Positions 6,266 to 14,776 of a stretch of 14,779 nucleotides of DNA are shown here, in pieces. The notes beneath the pieces were generated by a model. That model was not told the DNA's origin. It was given only the letters and a program-made list of their open reading frames with translations, and did no database searches. Position 1 is the first letter of the stretch. Each line of letters starts with the position of its first letter. Position numbers and translations under genes: made by a program. The stretch comes from Bacillota bacterium (GTDB taxonomy: Bacteria; Bacillota; Dethiobacteria; Dethiobacterales; Dethiobacteraceae): positions 1-14,779 of the forward strand of contig JAAZJT010000013.1 of assembly GCA_012800215.1 (NCBI GenBank), given 5' to 3'.

Positions 6266-7807
6266 TTAATGCCGGAAATAACGCACTCCCGTAAACATCA
6301 TGGCCAGTCCCTTTTCATTGCAAACCTCGATGGAATCCTGATCTTTGACCGAGCCGCCGGGTTGTACTATGGCCGTCACTCCTGCCTCTACCGCCACCTC
6401 CACTGTATCCTGGAAGGGGAAGAAGGCATCTGAGGCCAGTACACTGCCGCAAGCCTTTTCTCCTGCCTGTTCAATGGCAATACGAGCCGCACCTACCCGG
6501 TTCATCTGACCGGCACCAATACCAATGGTCTGCCCATTTTTCACTAAAATAATGGCATTAGACTTAACATGCTTAACTACTTTCATGCCAAAGACCATAT
6601 CTGCCACTTGTTGTGCCGTTGGTTGAACGTCGGTTACAGTTTTCCAAGCTGTAGAGCTAATGGGAGTTTGATCTAAAGTTTGTATTAATAAACCGCCCGA
6701 TACTTTTTTAACATCTACCTCCGCCCGTTTCTCTGGCAGTGGTGATAGTAAGATACGCACATCTTTTTTGCGGGTTAAAATTGCTAAGGCCTCTTCCTCA
6801 TATGCTGGCGCGATAATGACTTCTAACAATATTTCACTCATCTTTTGGGCTGTAGCTAAATCTACTTTGCGGTTAAGGGCCACAATGCCGCCAAAAATGG
6901 AAACAGGATCGGCTTCATAAGCGCGTTTGTAAGCGGTAAAAAGATCCGCAGCTACGGCAATACCGCAAGGGTTAGCATGTTTAACAGCCACAGCCGCCGG
7001 CTCAGAAAACTCCTGTACCATTTCCCAGGCTGCATTTAAATCGTTTAAATTATTAAAGGAAAGAGCTTTACCATGAAGCTGCCGGGCACTGGCCACGGCG
7101 CCGGCTCCTGCCTGTGGTTCACAGTAAAAGGCTGCAACTTGTCTGGGGTTCTCCCCATAGCGCAAATCCTGTACTTTAGTATAGGGCAGCACCATGGTGG
7201 GAGCAAAACGTGGTGCATTCGCCATTTGCTGATAAAGCCACTGAGAAATAAGGGCATCATATTCCGCAGTGTGACTAAAGGCCTCCACTGCCAATTGGTA
7301 GCGCGTAGCTTCACTGAGCTCACCTTTTGTTTTCATTTCCATTAAGACTGACTCATAACGGGCTGGATTGACTACCACCGTAACATGTTTGTAATTCTTG
7401 GCCGCTGAGCGCACCATGGTAGGTCCGCCAATATCAATATTTTCAATGGCCAGATCCATTGTGACATCTTTTTTGGCGATAGTTGCCGCAAAAGGATATA
7501 AATTTACAGCCACTAAATCTATGGGCATAATTTCATGCTCAAGCAATTGTTGTCTATGACTTGCCAAATCACGGCGGGCTAAAATGCCACCATGAACAAA
7601 GGGATGTAACGTTTTTACCCGGCCATCGAGAATCTCCGGAAAACCTGTAATTTCGCTGACACTGCGTACCGGCACCCCTGCCGCTGCCAGTGTTTTTTGT
7701 GTACCCCCGGTTGAAACTATGGTAAACCCTTGTTCCACCAACCCTGTGGCAAAATCAACTATACCGGTTTTATCAGAGACGCTTAAAAGTGCATATTTAG
7801 TTATCAT
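6266..7807 (-). CDS. purH: Bifunctional AICAR formyltransferase / IMP cyclohydrolase (513 aa)
   Basis: PurH catalyses the last two steps to IMP: formylation of AICAR with 10-formyl-THF, then ring closure. Residues ~1-195 are the MGS-like cyclohydrolase domain (KYALLSVSDKTGIVDFATGL, STGGTQKTL, GFPEILDGRVKTLHP, NIDIGGPTMVRSAAKN). Residues ~200-513 are the AICAR transformylase, with VKHANPCGIAVA carrying the catalytic Lys-His pair and a C-terminal QPGGSVKDQDSIE. The open frame extends to 7933, but those extra codons lie inside purN and look nothing like the family. ATG at 7807 has GAAGGTG eight bases upstream and gives the usual ~513 residues. Its start overlaps the end of purN by 11 bases, indicating coupled translation. 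Confidence 0.98.
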   Translation of the reverse strand: MITKYALLSVSDKTGIVDFATGLVEQGFTIVSTGGTQKTLAAAGVPVRSVSEITGFPEILDGRVKTLHPFVHGGILARRDLASHRQQLLEHEIMPIDLVAVNLYPFAATIAKKDVTMDLAIENIDIGGPTMVRSAAKNYKHVTVVVNPARYESVLMEMKTKGELSEATRYQLAVEAFSHTAEYDALISQWLYQQMANAPRFAPTMVLPYTKVQDLRYGENPRQVAAFYCEPQAGAGAVASARQLHGKALSFNNLNDLNAAWEMVQEFSEPAAVAVKHANPCGIAVAADLFTAYKRAYEADPVSIFGGIVALNRKVDLATAQKMSEILLEVIIAPAYEEEALAILTRKKDVRILLSPLPEKRAEVDVKKVSGGLLIQTLDQTPISSTAWKTVTDVQPTAQQVADMVFGMKVVKHVKSNAIILVKNGQTIGIGAGQMNRVGAARIAIEQAGEKACGSVLASDAFFPFQDTVEVAVEAGVTAIVQPGGSVKDQDSIEVCNEKGLAMMFTGVRYFRH

Positions 7808-8408
7808 TAATAAGACACCTTCTTCCTTCCAGCTTAATTTTTCCCCGTACACAGAGATCGATGGCTTGCGGATACAGACGATGCTCCAGTTCGTGAATCC
7901 TTTGCTGCAGGCTTTCCATTGTGTCATGATCATTGATTGTCAGCGCTTCCTGCAATATTATGGGACCGGTGTCCATACCTTCATCAACAAAATGTATTGT
8001 ACAGCCAGTTACTTTAACACCATACGCCAAGGCATCAGCCACACCATGCGCACCGGGAAAAGCCGGCAGCAGTGAGGGATGGATATTCATAATCTGCCTT
8101 GGATAGGCTGCCACAAAATATGGTGTAAGCAAACGCATAAACCCGGCTAAAACCACTAAATCAATTTGCATGGCCTGTAAATATGTAACCAGAGCCCCAT
8201 CGTATTCCTCCCGGGTAGAATATTCAGCAGGCAAAAAACATTTTGTGGGTACATTGCTTGCTGCTGCCCGTTTTAAAGCAAAAGCATCTAGCTTGTCACT
8301 AATTACTAGGGTCACAGCTGCTCCTGTGATTGCCCCACTTTCCACAGCATCCAAAATGGCCTGCAGATTGCTGCCATTACCTGATGCCAAAACAGCAATT
8401 TTCTTCAT
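7797..8408 (-). CDS. purN: Phosphoribosylglycinamide formyltransferase, folate-dependent (203 aa)
   Basis: PurN formylates GAR using 10-formyl-tetrahydrofolate, giving FGAR. The N-terminal KIAVLASGNGSNLQAI binds the phosphate of GAR. MNIHPSLLPAFPGAHG (about 108-123) carries the catalytic Asn and His, and DEGMDTGPIILQ (about 143-154) the catalytic Asp. Length is normal. A GAGGAGAG site overlaps the intergenic 20 bases after purM. The folate route is therefore encoded here; no formate-dependent PurT is in the window. Confidence 0.98.
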   Translation of the reverse strand: MKKIAVLASGNGSNLQAILDAVESGAITGAAVTLVISDKLDAFALKRAAASNVPTKCFLPAEYSTREEYDGALVTYLQAMQIDLVVLAGFMRLLTPYFVAAYPRQIMNIHPSLLPAFPGAHGVADALAYGVKVTGCTIHFVDEGMDTGPIILQEALTINDHDTMESLQQRIHELEHRLYPQAIDLCVRGKIKLEGRRCLINDN

Positions 8409-8428
8409 CCTTATCTCTCCTCAGGTGG

Positions 8429-9451
8429 CTATTTTATTTGCACACCATTACGCTTAACTACTTTACCCAAACATAGAGGAGTTTCCCCGGCCTGCCGCAG
8501 CAGCTCAACAGCCGCTGCTTGATCCTCTGAAGGCACAATTAAGACAAAACCTATCCCCATATTAAACGTACGAAACATCTCCGACTGCGTGACAGAACCT
8601 ACTTCTTGAATTAAAGTAAACACGGCCGGCGGCTCCCAGGCATCTGTATTTAGGCATACGCCTAAACCAGCTGGCAAAACCCGTGGGATATTTTCTAGCA
8701 AGCCGCCGCCAGTGATATGAGCCATGCCAAGCACATTAATTTCGGCTAAAAGCGCTAAGATAGCTGGCACATATATTCTAGTGGGCGTTAGTAGCTCTTC
8801 GCCCAATGTTTTATCAAACTCAGGCCGATACATCTGTGGCTGCCAACCCGCTTTTTCCAGCAGTATTTTTCGTGCCAGTGAAAAGCCATTGCTATGGAGC
8901 CCTGTGGAAGGTAGACCAATAACCACATCTCCTTGCTTGATTTTGCTGCCATCAACAAGCTGTGTCCGCTCCACCACGCCCACAGCAAAGCCTGCCAAAT
9001 CATATTCGCCCTCTGGGTAAAAACCAGGCATTTCCGCGGTCTCGCCACCGATGAGGGCGCAGCCAGCCAAACGGCAGCCTGCGGCTACGCCGCTCACAAT
9101 GGCGGCTACCTTGTGGGGCTGCAGTTTACCTACGGCTAAATAATCAAGAAAAAATAGCGGTTCTGCGCCCTGTACCACAATATCATTAACGCACATGGCT
9201 ACTGCATCTTGTCCCACAGTATCATGCTTATCCATCAGAAAAGCTATTTTTAATTTCGTGCCAACACCATCAGTCCCTGAAACTAAGACGGGTTCTTTAT
9301 AATTTCCCTTAAGAGCAAATAACCCGCCGAAGCCGCCAATGTCAGTTAATACTTCCGGACGCAAGGTGGAACGTACATGCTCACGCATTAAGCGTACCGC
9401 TTCATTGCCGGCATCAATATCCACACCCGCTTCTTTATAGGTGTTTGTCAC
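8429..9451 (-). CDS. purM: Phosphoribosylformylglycinamidine cyclo-ligase (AIR synthetase, 340 aa)
   Basis: PurM closes the imidazole ring of FGAM with ATP to form AIR. YKEAGVDIDAGNEAV at the N-terminus, SGTDGVGTKLKIAF, DAVAMCVNDIVVQGAEPLFFLDY, GGETAEMPGFY and the HITGGGLLENIPRVLP segment are all typical of the PurM/ATP-binding fold. I choose the GTG at 9451, which gives MTNTYKEAGVDI and sits eight bases after GGGGGGTG. The in-frame ATG at 9469 would add six residues (MGGALA) encoded over that ribosome binding site and has a poor site of its own. With the GTG start, the gene overlaps the end of purF by 17 bases. Confidence 0.95.
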   Translation of the reverse strand: MTNTYKEAGVDIDAGNEAVRLMREHVRSTLRPEVLTDIGGFGGLFALKGNYKEPVLVSGTDGVGTKLKIAFLMDKHDTVGQDAVAMCVNDIVVQGAEPLFFLDYLAVGKLQPHKVAAIVSGVAAGCRLAGCALIGGETAEMPGFYPEGEYDLAGFAVGVVERTQLVDGSKIKQGDVVIGLPSTGLHSNGFSLARKILLEKAGWQPQMYRPEFDKTLGEELLTPTRIYVPAILALLAEINVLGMAHITGGGLLENIPRVLPAGLGVCLNTDAWEPPAVFTLIQEVGSVTQSEMFRTFNMGIGFVLIVPSEDQAAAVELLRQAGETPLCLGKVVKRNGVQIK

Positions 9452-10876
9452 AGCCAGGGCACCCCCCATCTCTATTCAGTTCTAAAGCGGAATTGCCTAT
9501 CTCTATCGGATAGCGGCCATTAAAGCAAGCTGTACAAAAACCATCCTTTGGTAAATTGAGGCACTCCAACATCCCTTCTTCACTTAAAAAGCCCAAATAA
9601 TCCGCACCAATGGCATCTTTCATTTCTGTCACACTCATCCGGGCTGCCATTAACTCCCCCTGTGAGGATGTATCGATGCCATAAAAACAAGGGGAAACAA
9701 TGGGGGGAGAACTAATGAGGAGATATATTTCTTTAGCACCGGCACGACGTAGTAATTCAATAATACGGACAGAAGTGGTCCCGCGGACGATGGAATCATC
9801 CACCATCACCACGCGTTTACCCTCCACAATCTGCCGCACTGCATTTAGTTTAAGCCTTACTCCCAAGGTACGAATCTCCTGGGAGGGCTGAATAAAAGTA
9901 CGTCCAATATAACGGTTTTTAATAAAACCCATTTCATAGGGCAGCCTAACTGTTCAGCCACGCCGGAAGCAGCGGAAAGGGATGAATCGGGCACACCCGT
10001 TACCATATCAGCAGCCAGCGGATGCTCTTCGGCCAAGCGGCGTCCCAGGCGTTTGCGTACTAAATGGACATTGCGGCCATGAATGTTACTATCCGGTCTG
10101 GCAAAATAGATATATTCAAAAACACATAAGGCTTGCTGTGCCGGTGGGGCAAAAGTTTCAGAATGCAGGCCATTTTTGTCAATAACAACTAATTCTCCGG
10201 GCGCTATATCCCGCACAAAATCTGCACCAACTGTATCAAAGGCACATGTTTCTGAACTAAGCACATAACCATGCGCCATCTTTCCTAAAGATAATGGTCG
10301 AATACCGTGGGGGTCCCGGACACCCACAAGCCTATCCGGCGTCATCATAATATAGGTATAAGCACCACGCAGAGAGGACAGTGATTTCTTGATAGCTTTG
10401 ACAATATCTGTTTCACCGGAGCGGGCAATCAGATGGGCAATTATTTCACTGTCAGCAGTAGTTTGAAAAATTGTTCCCTCTTCCTCTAATTGTGAGCGCA
10501 GTTGAGTTCCATTAATTAGATTACCATTATGTGCAATGGCTAAGTGACCATTGCGATAACGTATTACCAGTGGCTGTGCACTAATTAAACCGATATCCTT
10601 GGCAGCATAGAGCACATGTCCCACCGCCAGCTGACCCTGCAGCTGCTTAAATTTATTGTCTTGAAAGACTTCCGCAACTAAGCCCATGCCCTTCTCGCAT
10701 TTAATGTTTTTACCGTCGGAAATAGCGATCCCAGCGCTTTCCTGACCGCGATGCTGCAAAGCATATAGTCCGTAATAAGTTAGCTGAGCCACATCACTGC
10801 TCGGTGCATAGATGCCAAAGACACCACACTCTTCGTGCATTTTTTCTGCCGCAAAGTCGCCTACTTCATGGCGCAT
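9435..10876 (-). pseudogene. purF: Amidophosphoribosyltransferase, interrupted by a one-base frameshift
   Basis: PurF makes phosphoribosylamine from PRPP and glutamine, the committed step. The ATG at 10876 follows AGGAGG by seven bases. A short propeptide (MRHEVGDFAAEKMHEE) leads to the N-terminal nucleophile Cys in CGVFGIYAP, then YYGLYALQHRGQESAG and AHNGNLIN of the class-II glutaminase. The phosphoribosyltransferase domain runs on to GVAEQLGCP, where the frame is lost at about 9939-9943. The next frame resumes with YEMGFIKNRYIGRTFIQPS, the PRPP-binding VVMVDDSIVRGTTS and a C-terminal GFCTACFNGRYPIEI. Cysteines in ALCVFEY, SPCFYG and CTAC fit the 4Fe-4S site of the Bacillus-type enzyme. Restoring one base (near the CCC run) gives about 480 residues, the normal length. 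Everything else is intact, so either a sequencing/assembly error or a very recent mutation. It overlaps purL by 16 bases. Confidence 0.93.
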
Positions 10877-13062
10877 GGAATAGCCTCCTGCCATGCCTTT
10901 TTCAGCTGCCTGAGGGGAAGTTTAAGCTGTGTTAATCCGTCCACCGCTACCTCCATATTTGTGCCACCGGTTTGTCCCAATTCAGCAGCAGAAACGCCGT
11001 TTTGAGCCGCCAACTCCAAGAGTGTACTTAAATTTTCCGGGGAGACACTAATTAGCACCCGGGACTGACTCTCACCAAAAAGCAGACTATCGAGCCGTAA
11101 GCCGTTGGCAGTTAAAGCAATGGTTGCACCAATTCCATTAGCAAAACCACATTCTGCTAAAGCCACCGCCAAACCACCTTCCGATAAATCATGGGCTGAG
11201 TTAACTAAGCCTTGTTTGATAGCGGCCAGCACCACCTTCTGCAGCGTTTTTTCCTTCTTCATGTCTAAGGCAGGGGGTTGTCCCTGTACTCGCTGATGAA
11301 TAGCGGCTAAATATTCACTGCCCCCCAGCTCATTATAAGTATCGCCTAAGAGTACCACCACATCACCGGCCGCTTTAAAAGCAGGTGTGCAGTGCTGCTT
11401 TACATCATCGAGTAAACCCACCATACCCACAACGGGCGTGGGATAAATTGCTTCACCATTGGTTTCATTATAAAAAGAAACATTACCACCGGTTACGGGT
11501 GTATTTAGTGCTCGACATGCTTCACCCATTCCTGCTACGGCCTGGCGGAATTGCCAGAAGATCTCCGGTTCTTCCGGATTACCAAAGTTCAAACAGTTTG
11601 TGATAGCCAATGGTTCCCCGCCACTGCAGACCACATTACGCGCCGCTTCTGCTACAGCTATTTTTCCGCCCACATAAGGGTCTAAATAGGCATAACGGGC
11701 ATTACAGTCGGTAGACATGGCCAAACCTTTATTAGTGCCGCGAATACGTAATACTGCGGCATCGGCACCGGGCAGAACCACTGTTGAAGTTCGAACCATA
11801 TAATCATACTGCTGCCAAACCCATTCTTTACTGGCAATATTGGGAGCAGCCAAGAGCTGCAAAAGTACCTGGTTGGCGTCTTCTACGTCAGGTAGAGTTT
11901 GCAGATCCAATTTCGCAGTTGTTTGCAGATAGGCTGGTTCCTGATAAGCAGGACAATAAACGGGTGCATCTTCTGCTAAACTGTGGGCCGGTACTTCAGC
12001 TACCACTTTGCCACCCTGGTGGACACGCAGGATACCGTCACTGGTAACAAATCCAATGGTGGTGGATGTTAAGCCCCAACGCTTAAAGGTAGCGTGTACC
12101 TTTTCCTCTTTTTCTGGGGTCACCACCATTAACATTCTTTCTTGCGATTCTGAAATCATGATTTCATAGGGAGTCATCCCTTCTTCGCGGCAGGGAACAC
12201 GGTCTAACACAATCTCTAGGCCTGAGTTACCGCGGCTTGCCATCTCTGAAGTGGCACAGGTTAGGCCAGCTCCGCCTAAATCCTGAATACCCACCACATC
12301 ATCATTGTTAATTAGCTCCAGGCAGGCTTCCAAGAGCAGCTTTTCCATGAAAGGATCCCCTACTTGCACTGCCGGACGTTTTTCTTCCGAGGCTTCACTT
12401 AATTCTTCTGAGGCAAAAGTCACGCCATGCATCCCATCCCGTCCGGTACGGGCACCTACCAATATTACCGGATTTCCTATTCCTGTGGCCTTACCCAGTT
12501 TAATTTTATCTGTTTCCAAAAGTCCTACGCACATGGCGTTAACAAGTGGATTGCCCTGATAACTCGGGTCAAAATAAACTTCGCCAGCCACAGTGGGGAT
12601 ACCAATACAGTTGCCGTAACCGGCAATGCCGGCCACCACCCCGTCAAGGATATAGCGTACATGGGCATCATCTAAGGTGCCGAAGCGTAAAGAGTTAAGG
12701 GAAGCAATGGGGCGCGCACCCATGGTGAAAATATCGCGGATAATACCACCCACACCAGTGGCAGCACCTTGATATGGTTCTATGGCAGAGGGATGATTAT
12801 GCGACTCAATTTTAAAGCAAACAGCAAGGCCATCACCTATATCGACAATACCAGCATTTTCCCCAGGGCCCTGCAGCACCCTTTCCCCTTCTGTAGGAAA
12901 TGTGCGCAAGGTGTCTTTGGAGTTTTTATAGGAACAATGCTCAGACCACATCACACTATACATGCCTAATTCCACATAATTGGGCTCGCGGCCGAGTATT
13001 TCTACTATCATCTTAAATTCATCATCTTTTAACCCCATGTTGCGCCAATCTTCGGGTCTCAT
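10861..13062 (-). CDS. purL: FGAM synthase subunit PurL (small type, 733 aa)
   Basis: PurL converts FGAR to FGAM with ATP and ammonia supplied by PurQ, held together by PurS. At 733 residues and without a C-terminal glutaminase domain, it is the small Gram-positive/archaeal form. Near the N-terminus LGREPNYVELGMYSVMWSEH is followed by CSYKNSK. Next come FKIESHNHPSAIEPYQGAAT and GGIIRDIFTMGARPIA (ATP/metal binding), SGLEIVLDRVP, and in the second half NCLNFGNPE, TPVTGGNVSFYNET and SAHDLSEGGLAVALAE. The ATG follows GGGAGGGGAG and overlaps the purQ stop codon (ATGA), consistent with fixed subunit ratios. Confidence 0.98.
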   Translation of the reverse strand: MRPEDWRNMGLKDDEFKMIVEILGREPNYVELGMYSVMWSEHCSYKNSKDTLRTFPTEGERVLQGPGENAGIVDIGDGLAVCFKIESHNHPSAIEPYQGAATGVGGIIRDIFTMGARPIASLNSLRFGTLDDAHVRYILDGVVAGIAGYGNCIGIPTVAGEVYFDPSYQGNPLVNAMCVGLLETDKIKLGKATGIGNPVILVGARTGRDGMHGVTFASEELSEASEEKRPAVQVGDPFMEKLLLEACLELINNDDVVGIQDLGGAGLTCATSEMASRGNSGLEIVLDRVPCREEGMTPYEIMISESQERMLMVVTPEKEEKVHATFKRWGLTSTTIGFVTSDGILRVHQGGKVVAEVPAHSLAEDAPVYCPAYQEPAYLQTTAKLDLQTLPDVEDANQVLLQLLAAPNIASKEWVWQQYDYMVRTSTVVLPGADAAVLRIRGTNKGLAMSTDCNARYAYLDPYVGGKIAVAEAARNVVCSGGEPLAITNCLNFGNPEEPEIFWQFRQAVAGMGEACRALNTPVTGGNVSFYNETNGEAIYPTPVVGMVGLLDDVKQHCTPAFKAAGDVVVLLGDTYNELGGSEYLAAIHQRVQGQPPALDMKKEKTLQKVVLAAIKQGLVNSAHDLSEGGLAVALAECGFANGIGATIALTANGLRLDSLLFGESQSRVLISVSPENLSTLLELAAQNGVSAAELGQTGGTNMEVAVDGLTQLKLPLRQLKKAWQEAIPCAMK

Positions 13063-13760
13063 AAACGGCTCCCCTCCCAGTGTTTCAATATTGAGTCAAA
13101 AATCATTAATCCATCCTCGGAGCCAAGAATCGCTTCGCCAGCGCGTTCCGGATGGGGCATCATTCCCAGCACATTCTTGTTAGCATTGCAAACACCGGCA
13201 ATATTGTAAACTGAACCATTGGGATTGGCCGTATCAGATACTTCACCTTGCTCGGTGGCATAGCGGAAAATTATCTGCCCATTTGACTCTAATTGGCGTA
13301 AGGTTTCATTATCTACATAATAATTGCCTTCACCATGGGCGATGGGAATTTTAAGCAGACGCCCCCGCTCAATCGTCTCTGTAAAAGGCGTCTCATAGTT
13401 TTCCACTTTGAGGTGTGTAAACTGGCAGCGGAACTGTAAAACTGTATTACGATACAATGCCCCCGGTAGTAGACCGGCTTCCACCAGTACTTGAAAACCA
13501 TTACAAATACCAATAACTAAACCACCACGAAGGGCGAATTCCTTTACTGCTTTCATCACCGGTGAAAAGCGGGCAATGGCACCACAGCGCAAGTAGTCAC
13601 CATAGGAGAAACCTCCCGGCAGGATTATACAATCGTAACCAGTTACGCTTTCCTCCTGGTGCCAGACATAATCCACCGGCTGTTTAATAACATCCTTGAC
13701 TAAATGGTAGGCATCCAAATCACAGTTAGAGCCAGGAAAAACAACCACTCCAAACTTCAT
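13059..13760 (-). CDS. purQ: FGAM synthase glutaminase subunit PurQ (233 aa)
   Basis: PurQ is the class-I glutamine amidotransferase that supplies ammonia to PurL. The N-terminus KFGVVVFPGSNCDLDAY is typical. LPGGFSYGDYLRCGAIA forms the oxyanion region, GICNGFQVLVEAGLLPGAL carries the nucleophile Cys, and MMPHPERA near the C-terminus carries the His-Glu of the triad. Length is normal. It lies two bases after purS and overlaps purL by four. Confidence 0.98.
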   Translation of the reverse strand: MKFGVVVFPGSNCDLDAYHLVKDVIKQPVDYVWHQEESVTGYDCIILPGGFSYGDYLRCGAIARFSPVMKAVKEFALRGGLVIGICNGFQVLVEAGLLPGALYRNTVLQFRCQFTHLKVENYETPFTETIERGRLLKIPIAHGEGNYYVDNETLRQLESNGQIIFRYATEQGEVSDTANPNGSVYNIAGVCNANKNVLGMMPHPERAGEAILGSEDGLMIFDSILKHWEGSRL

Positions 13761-13762
13761 GG

Positions 13763-14011
13763 CTAAACCTCCACCAGGGTAAAAGTATAGTCTTCAATCA
13801 CCGTATTGGTTAACAAGCGCTCACACATTTCCTCTACCTGTTTGTGGGCAGCTTCACGGTTATTTTCTGCCAGCGTCACTTCCAGATACTTACCAACCCG
13901 TACATGCTCCACATTATTGTACCCTAGGGAACCGAGCGCTTTTTCCACTGCTTGTCCCTGTGGATCCAAAACGCTTTGTTTAAGCAAAACTTTAATTTGC
14001 GCCTTTAACAT
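13763..14011 (-). CDS. purS: FGAM synthase structural subunit PurS (82 aa)
   Basis: PurS is the small protein that bridges PurQ and PurL in the three-part FGAM synthase. The sequence shows the expected pattern: an initial strand (AQIKVLLKQSVLDPQGQAVEKAL), then GYNNVEHVRVGKYLEV, a helix with conserved basic/acidic residues, and CERLLTNTVIEDYTFTLVE at the end. Length is as usual, about 80. GGGAGG lies before the ATG, and the gene sits 28 bases after purE. Confidence 0.97.
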   Translation of the reverse strand: MLKAQIKVLLKQSVLDPQGQAVEKALGSLGYNNVEHVRVGKYLEVTLAENNREAAHKQVEEMCERLLTNTVIEDYTFTLVEV

Positions 14012-14039
14012 TGTTTTCCTCCCGTCAAGCTATGTTAGT

Positions 14040-14573
14040 TTACTCTTGATACCCTTTAGCCGTCAGATATTGTTTCCAACCCACGTTAGCCAGGTTTTCT
14101 GCTTTAGCTTCCACCTGCTGCCGCATTTTCTCTTTATAACTAAGCATTTGCGCGCGCAGTGTTTCGTCTGCGGTGGCTAAAATCTGCACCGCCAGCAAGC
14201 CGGCGTTTTTGGCACCATTAATGGCTACGGTAGCCACAGGGATACCGGCAGGCATCTGCACCATGGAATATAAAGAATCCGCACCGCCTAAAGTTTTTGT
14301 TAAAATGGGAACACCAATTACCGGTAAGGCGGTAAAAGCGGCAACCACACCGGCTAAATGGGCAGCTCCCCCTGCTCCAGCAATAATAACACGCATGCCA
14401 CGCTCGGCAGCTGTCTGGGCAAACTGTTCCACCCGTGCCGGTGTACGGTGGGCAGACATTACTGCTAATTCGTAATCCACCTTAAACTCTTCCAAGATTT
14501 CTGCGGCTGCTCTCATTACCGGTAAATCGGAATCGCTCCCCATAATGATCCCTACCAAAGGTGCTGCGGTCAT
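14040..14573 (-). CDS. purE: N5-carboxyaminoimidazole ribonucleotide mutase, class I PurE (177 aa)
   Basis: PurE shifts the carboxyl group of N5-CAIR to give CAIR. The phosphate-binding GIIMGSDSDLPVM (about 8-20), VMSAHRTPARV (about 38-48) with the catalytic His, and the glycine-rich AGAGGAAHLAGVVAAFTALP (about 65-84) are all present. TLGGADSLYSMVQMPAGIPVATV follows, typical of class I. The C-terminus is a little longer than in B. subtilis, with an extra helix ending in KGYQE. GGGAGG is eight bases before the ATG. It is the first gene of the operon within the window. Class I PurE normally works with PurK, which is not found here, so PurK must be elsewhere or be bypassed by high CO2. Confidence 0.97.
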   Translation of the reverse strand: MTAAPLVGIIMGSDSDLPVMRAAAEILEEFKVDYELAVMSAHRTPARVEQFAQTAAERGMRVIIAGAGGAAHLAGVVAAFTALPVIGVPILTKTLGGADSLYSMVQMPAGIPVATVAINGAKNAGLLAVQILATADETLRAQMLSYKEKMRQQVEAKAENLANVGWKQYLTAKGYQE

Positions 14574-14625
14574 CGTAAGTGCCTCCCTTTTGCTCAGATG
14601 AATTTACCATAGTAAGCCTTCCTCA

Positions 14626-14668
14626 GATAGGAAAAGATAGCGATTCAAGGTTAATATAATTTCCTATC
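14626..14668. repeat. 9-bp inverted repeat in the purE leader
   Basis: GATAGGAAA (14626-14634) and TTTCCTATC (14660-14668) are perfect reverse complements separated by 25 bases, 53-95 bases upstream of the purE start. It could form a leader RNA stem or be a protein-binding dyad. No known motif is recognised in it. Confidence 0.5.
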
Positions 14669-14680
14669 CGCTAGGGAAAG

Positions 14681-14712
14681 ATGCAGGGGCCGTAATCATA
14701 CGACCCCTGCAT
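14681..14712. repeat. Strong 14-bp hairpin upstream of purE
   Basis: ATGCAGGGGCCGTA (14681-14694) and TACGACCCCTGCAT (14699-14712) form a 14-bp GC-rich stem with one wobble pair in the RNA and a four-base loop. CTTT and AAAG flanks could extend it. In the leftward transcript the bases after it are CTTTCCCT, so a U-tract is poor. It may be a leader structure of the purine operon, or the weak terminator of a gene beyond the right edge. Confidence 0.65.
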
Positions 14713-14740
14713 TCTTTAAAGTAAAAAGTGTGCCTGTCAA
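14712..14740 (-). promoter_or_regulatory. Candidate sigma-A promoter for the purine operon
   Basis: On the minus strand a perfect TTGACA (14740-14735) is followed, after 16-17 bases, by TAAAGA or AAAGAA, a poor -10 element. A start from here would fall inside the hairpin at 14681-14712, which argues against it. It is the only strong -35 match upstream of purE, so it is recorded with low confidence. Confidence 0.3.
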
Positions 14741-14750
14741 CGCCGGGCTA

Positions 14751-14776
14751 TTTTTGACCGAATCGCCGGTTAAAAA
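14751..14776. repeat. 26-bp imperfect dyad near the right edge
   Basis: TTTTTGACCG (14751-14760) and CGGTTAAAAA (14767-14776) are inverted copies with one mismatch around a six-base centre. It lies just upstream of the TTGACA on the minus strand, so it could be an operator. It contains CCGAA, as PurBoxes do, but does not match the full PurBox. Confidence 0.45.

Noticed and set aside
7808..7933. N-terminal extension of purH
   Set aside because: It lies within purN, lacks family similarity, and the ATG at 7807 has a good ribosome binding site and gives the normal length.
9452..9469. ATG start of purM at 9469
   Set aside because: The extra codons cover the GGGGGGTG site that serves the GTG at 9451, which gives a family-like N-terminus.
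4993..14475. Many long open frames on the + strand opposite the purine genes
   Set aside because: They are antisense shadows of strongly supported genes, without ribosome sites or recognisable products.
14655..14660. Perfect TATAAT on the + strand
   Set aside because: There is no -35 at proper distance and no + strand gene follows in the window.
14660..14750. ykkC/PRPP or guanine riboswitch on either strand
   Set aside because: The CTAGGG near 14671 recalls ykkC RNAs, but the other conserved blocks are missing and it would face away from purE. The guanine aptamer core is absent.
14750..14770. PurBox for PurR
   Set aside because: CCGAA is present, but the flanks do not fit the consensus and no second box at the right spacing is seen.
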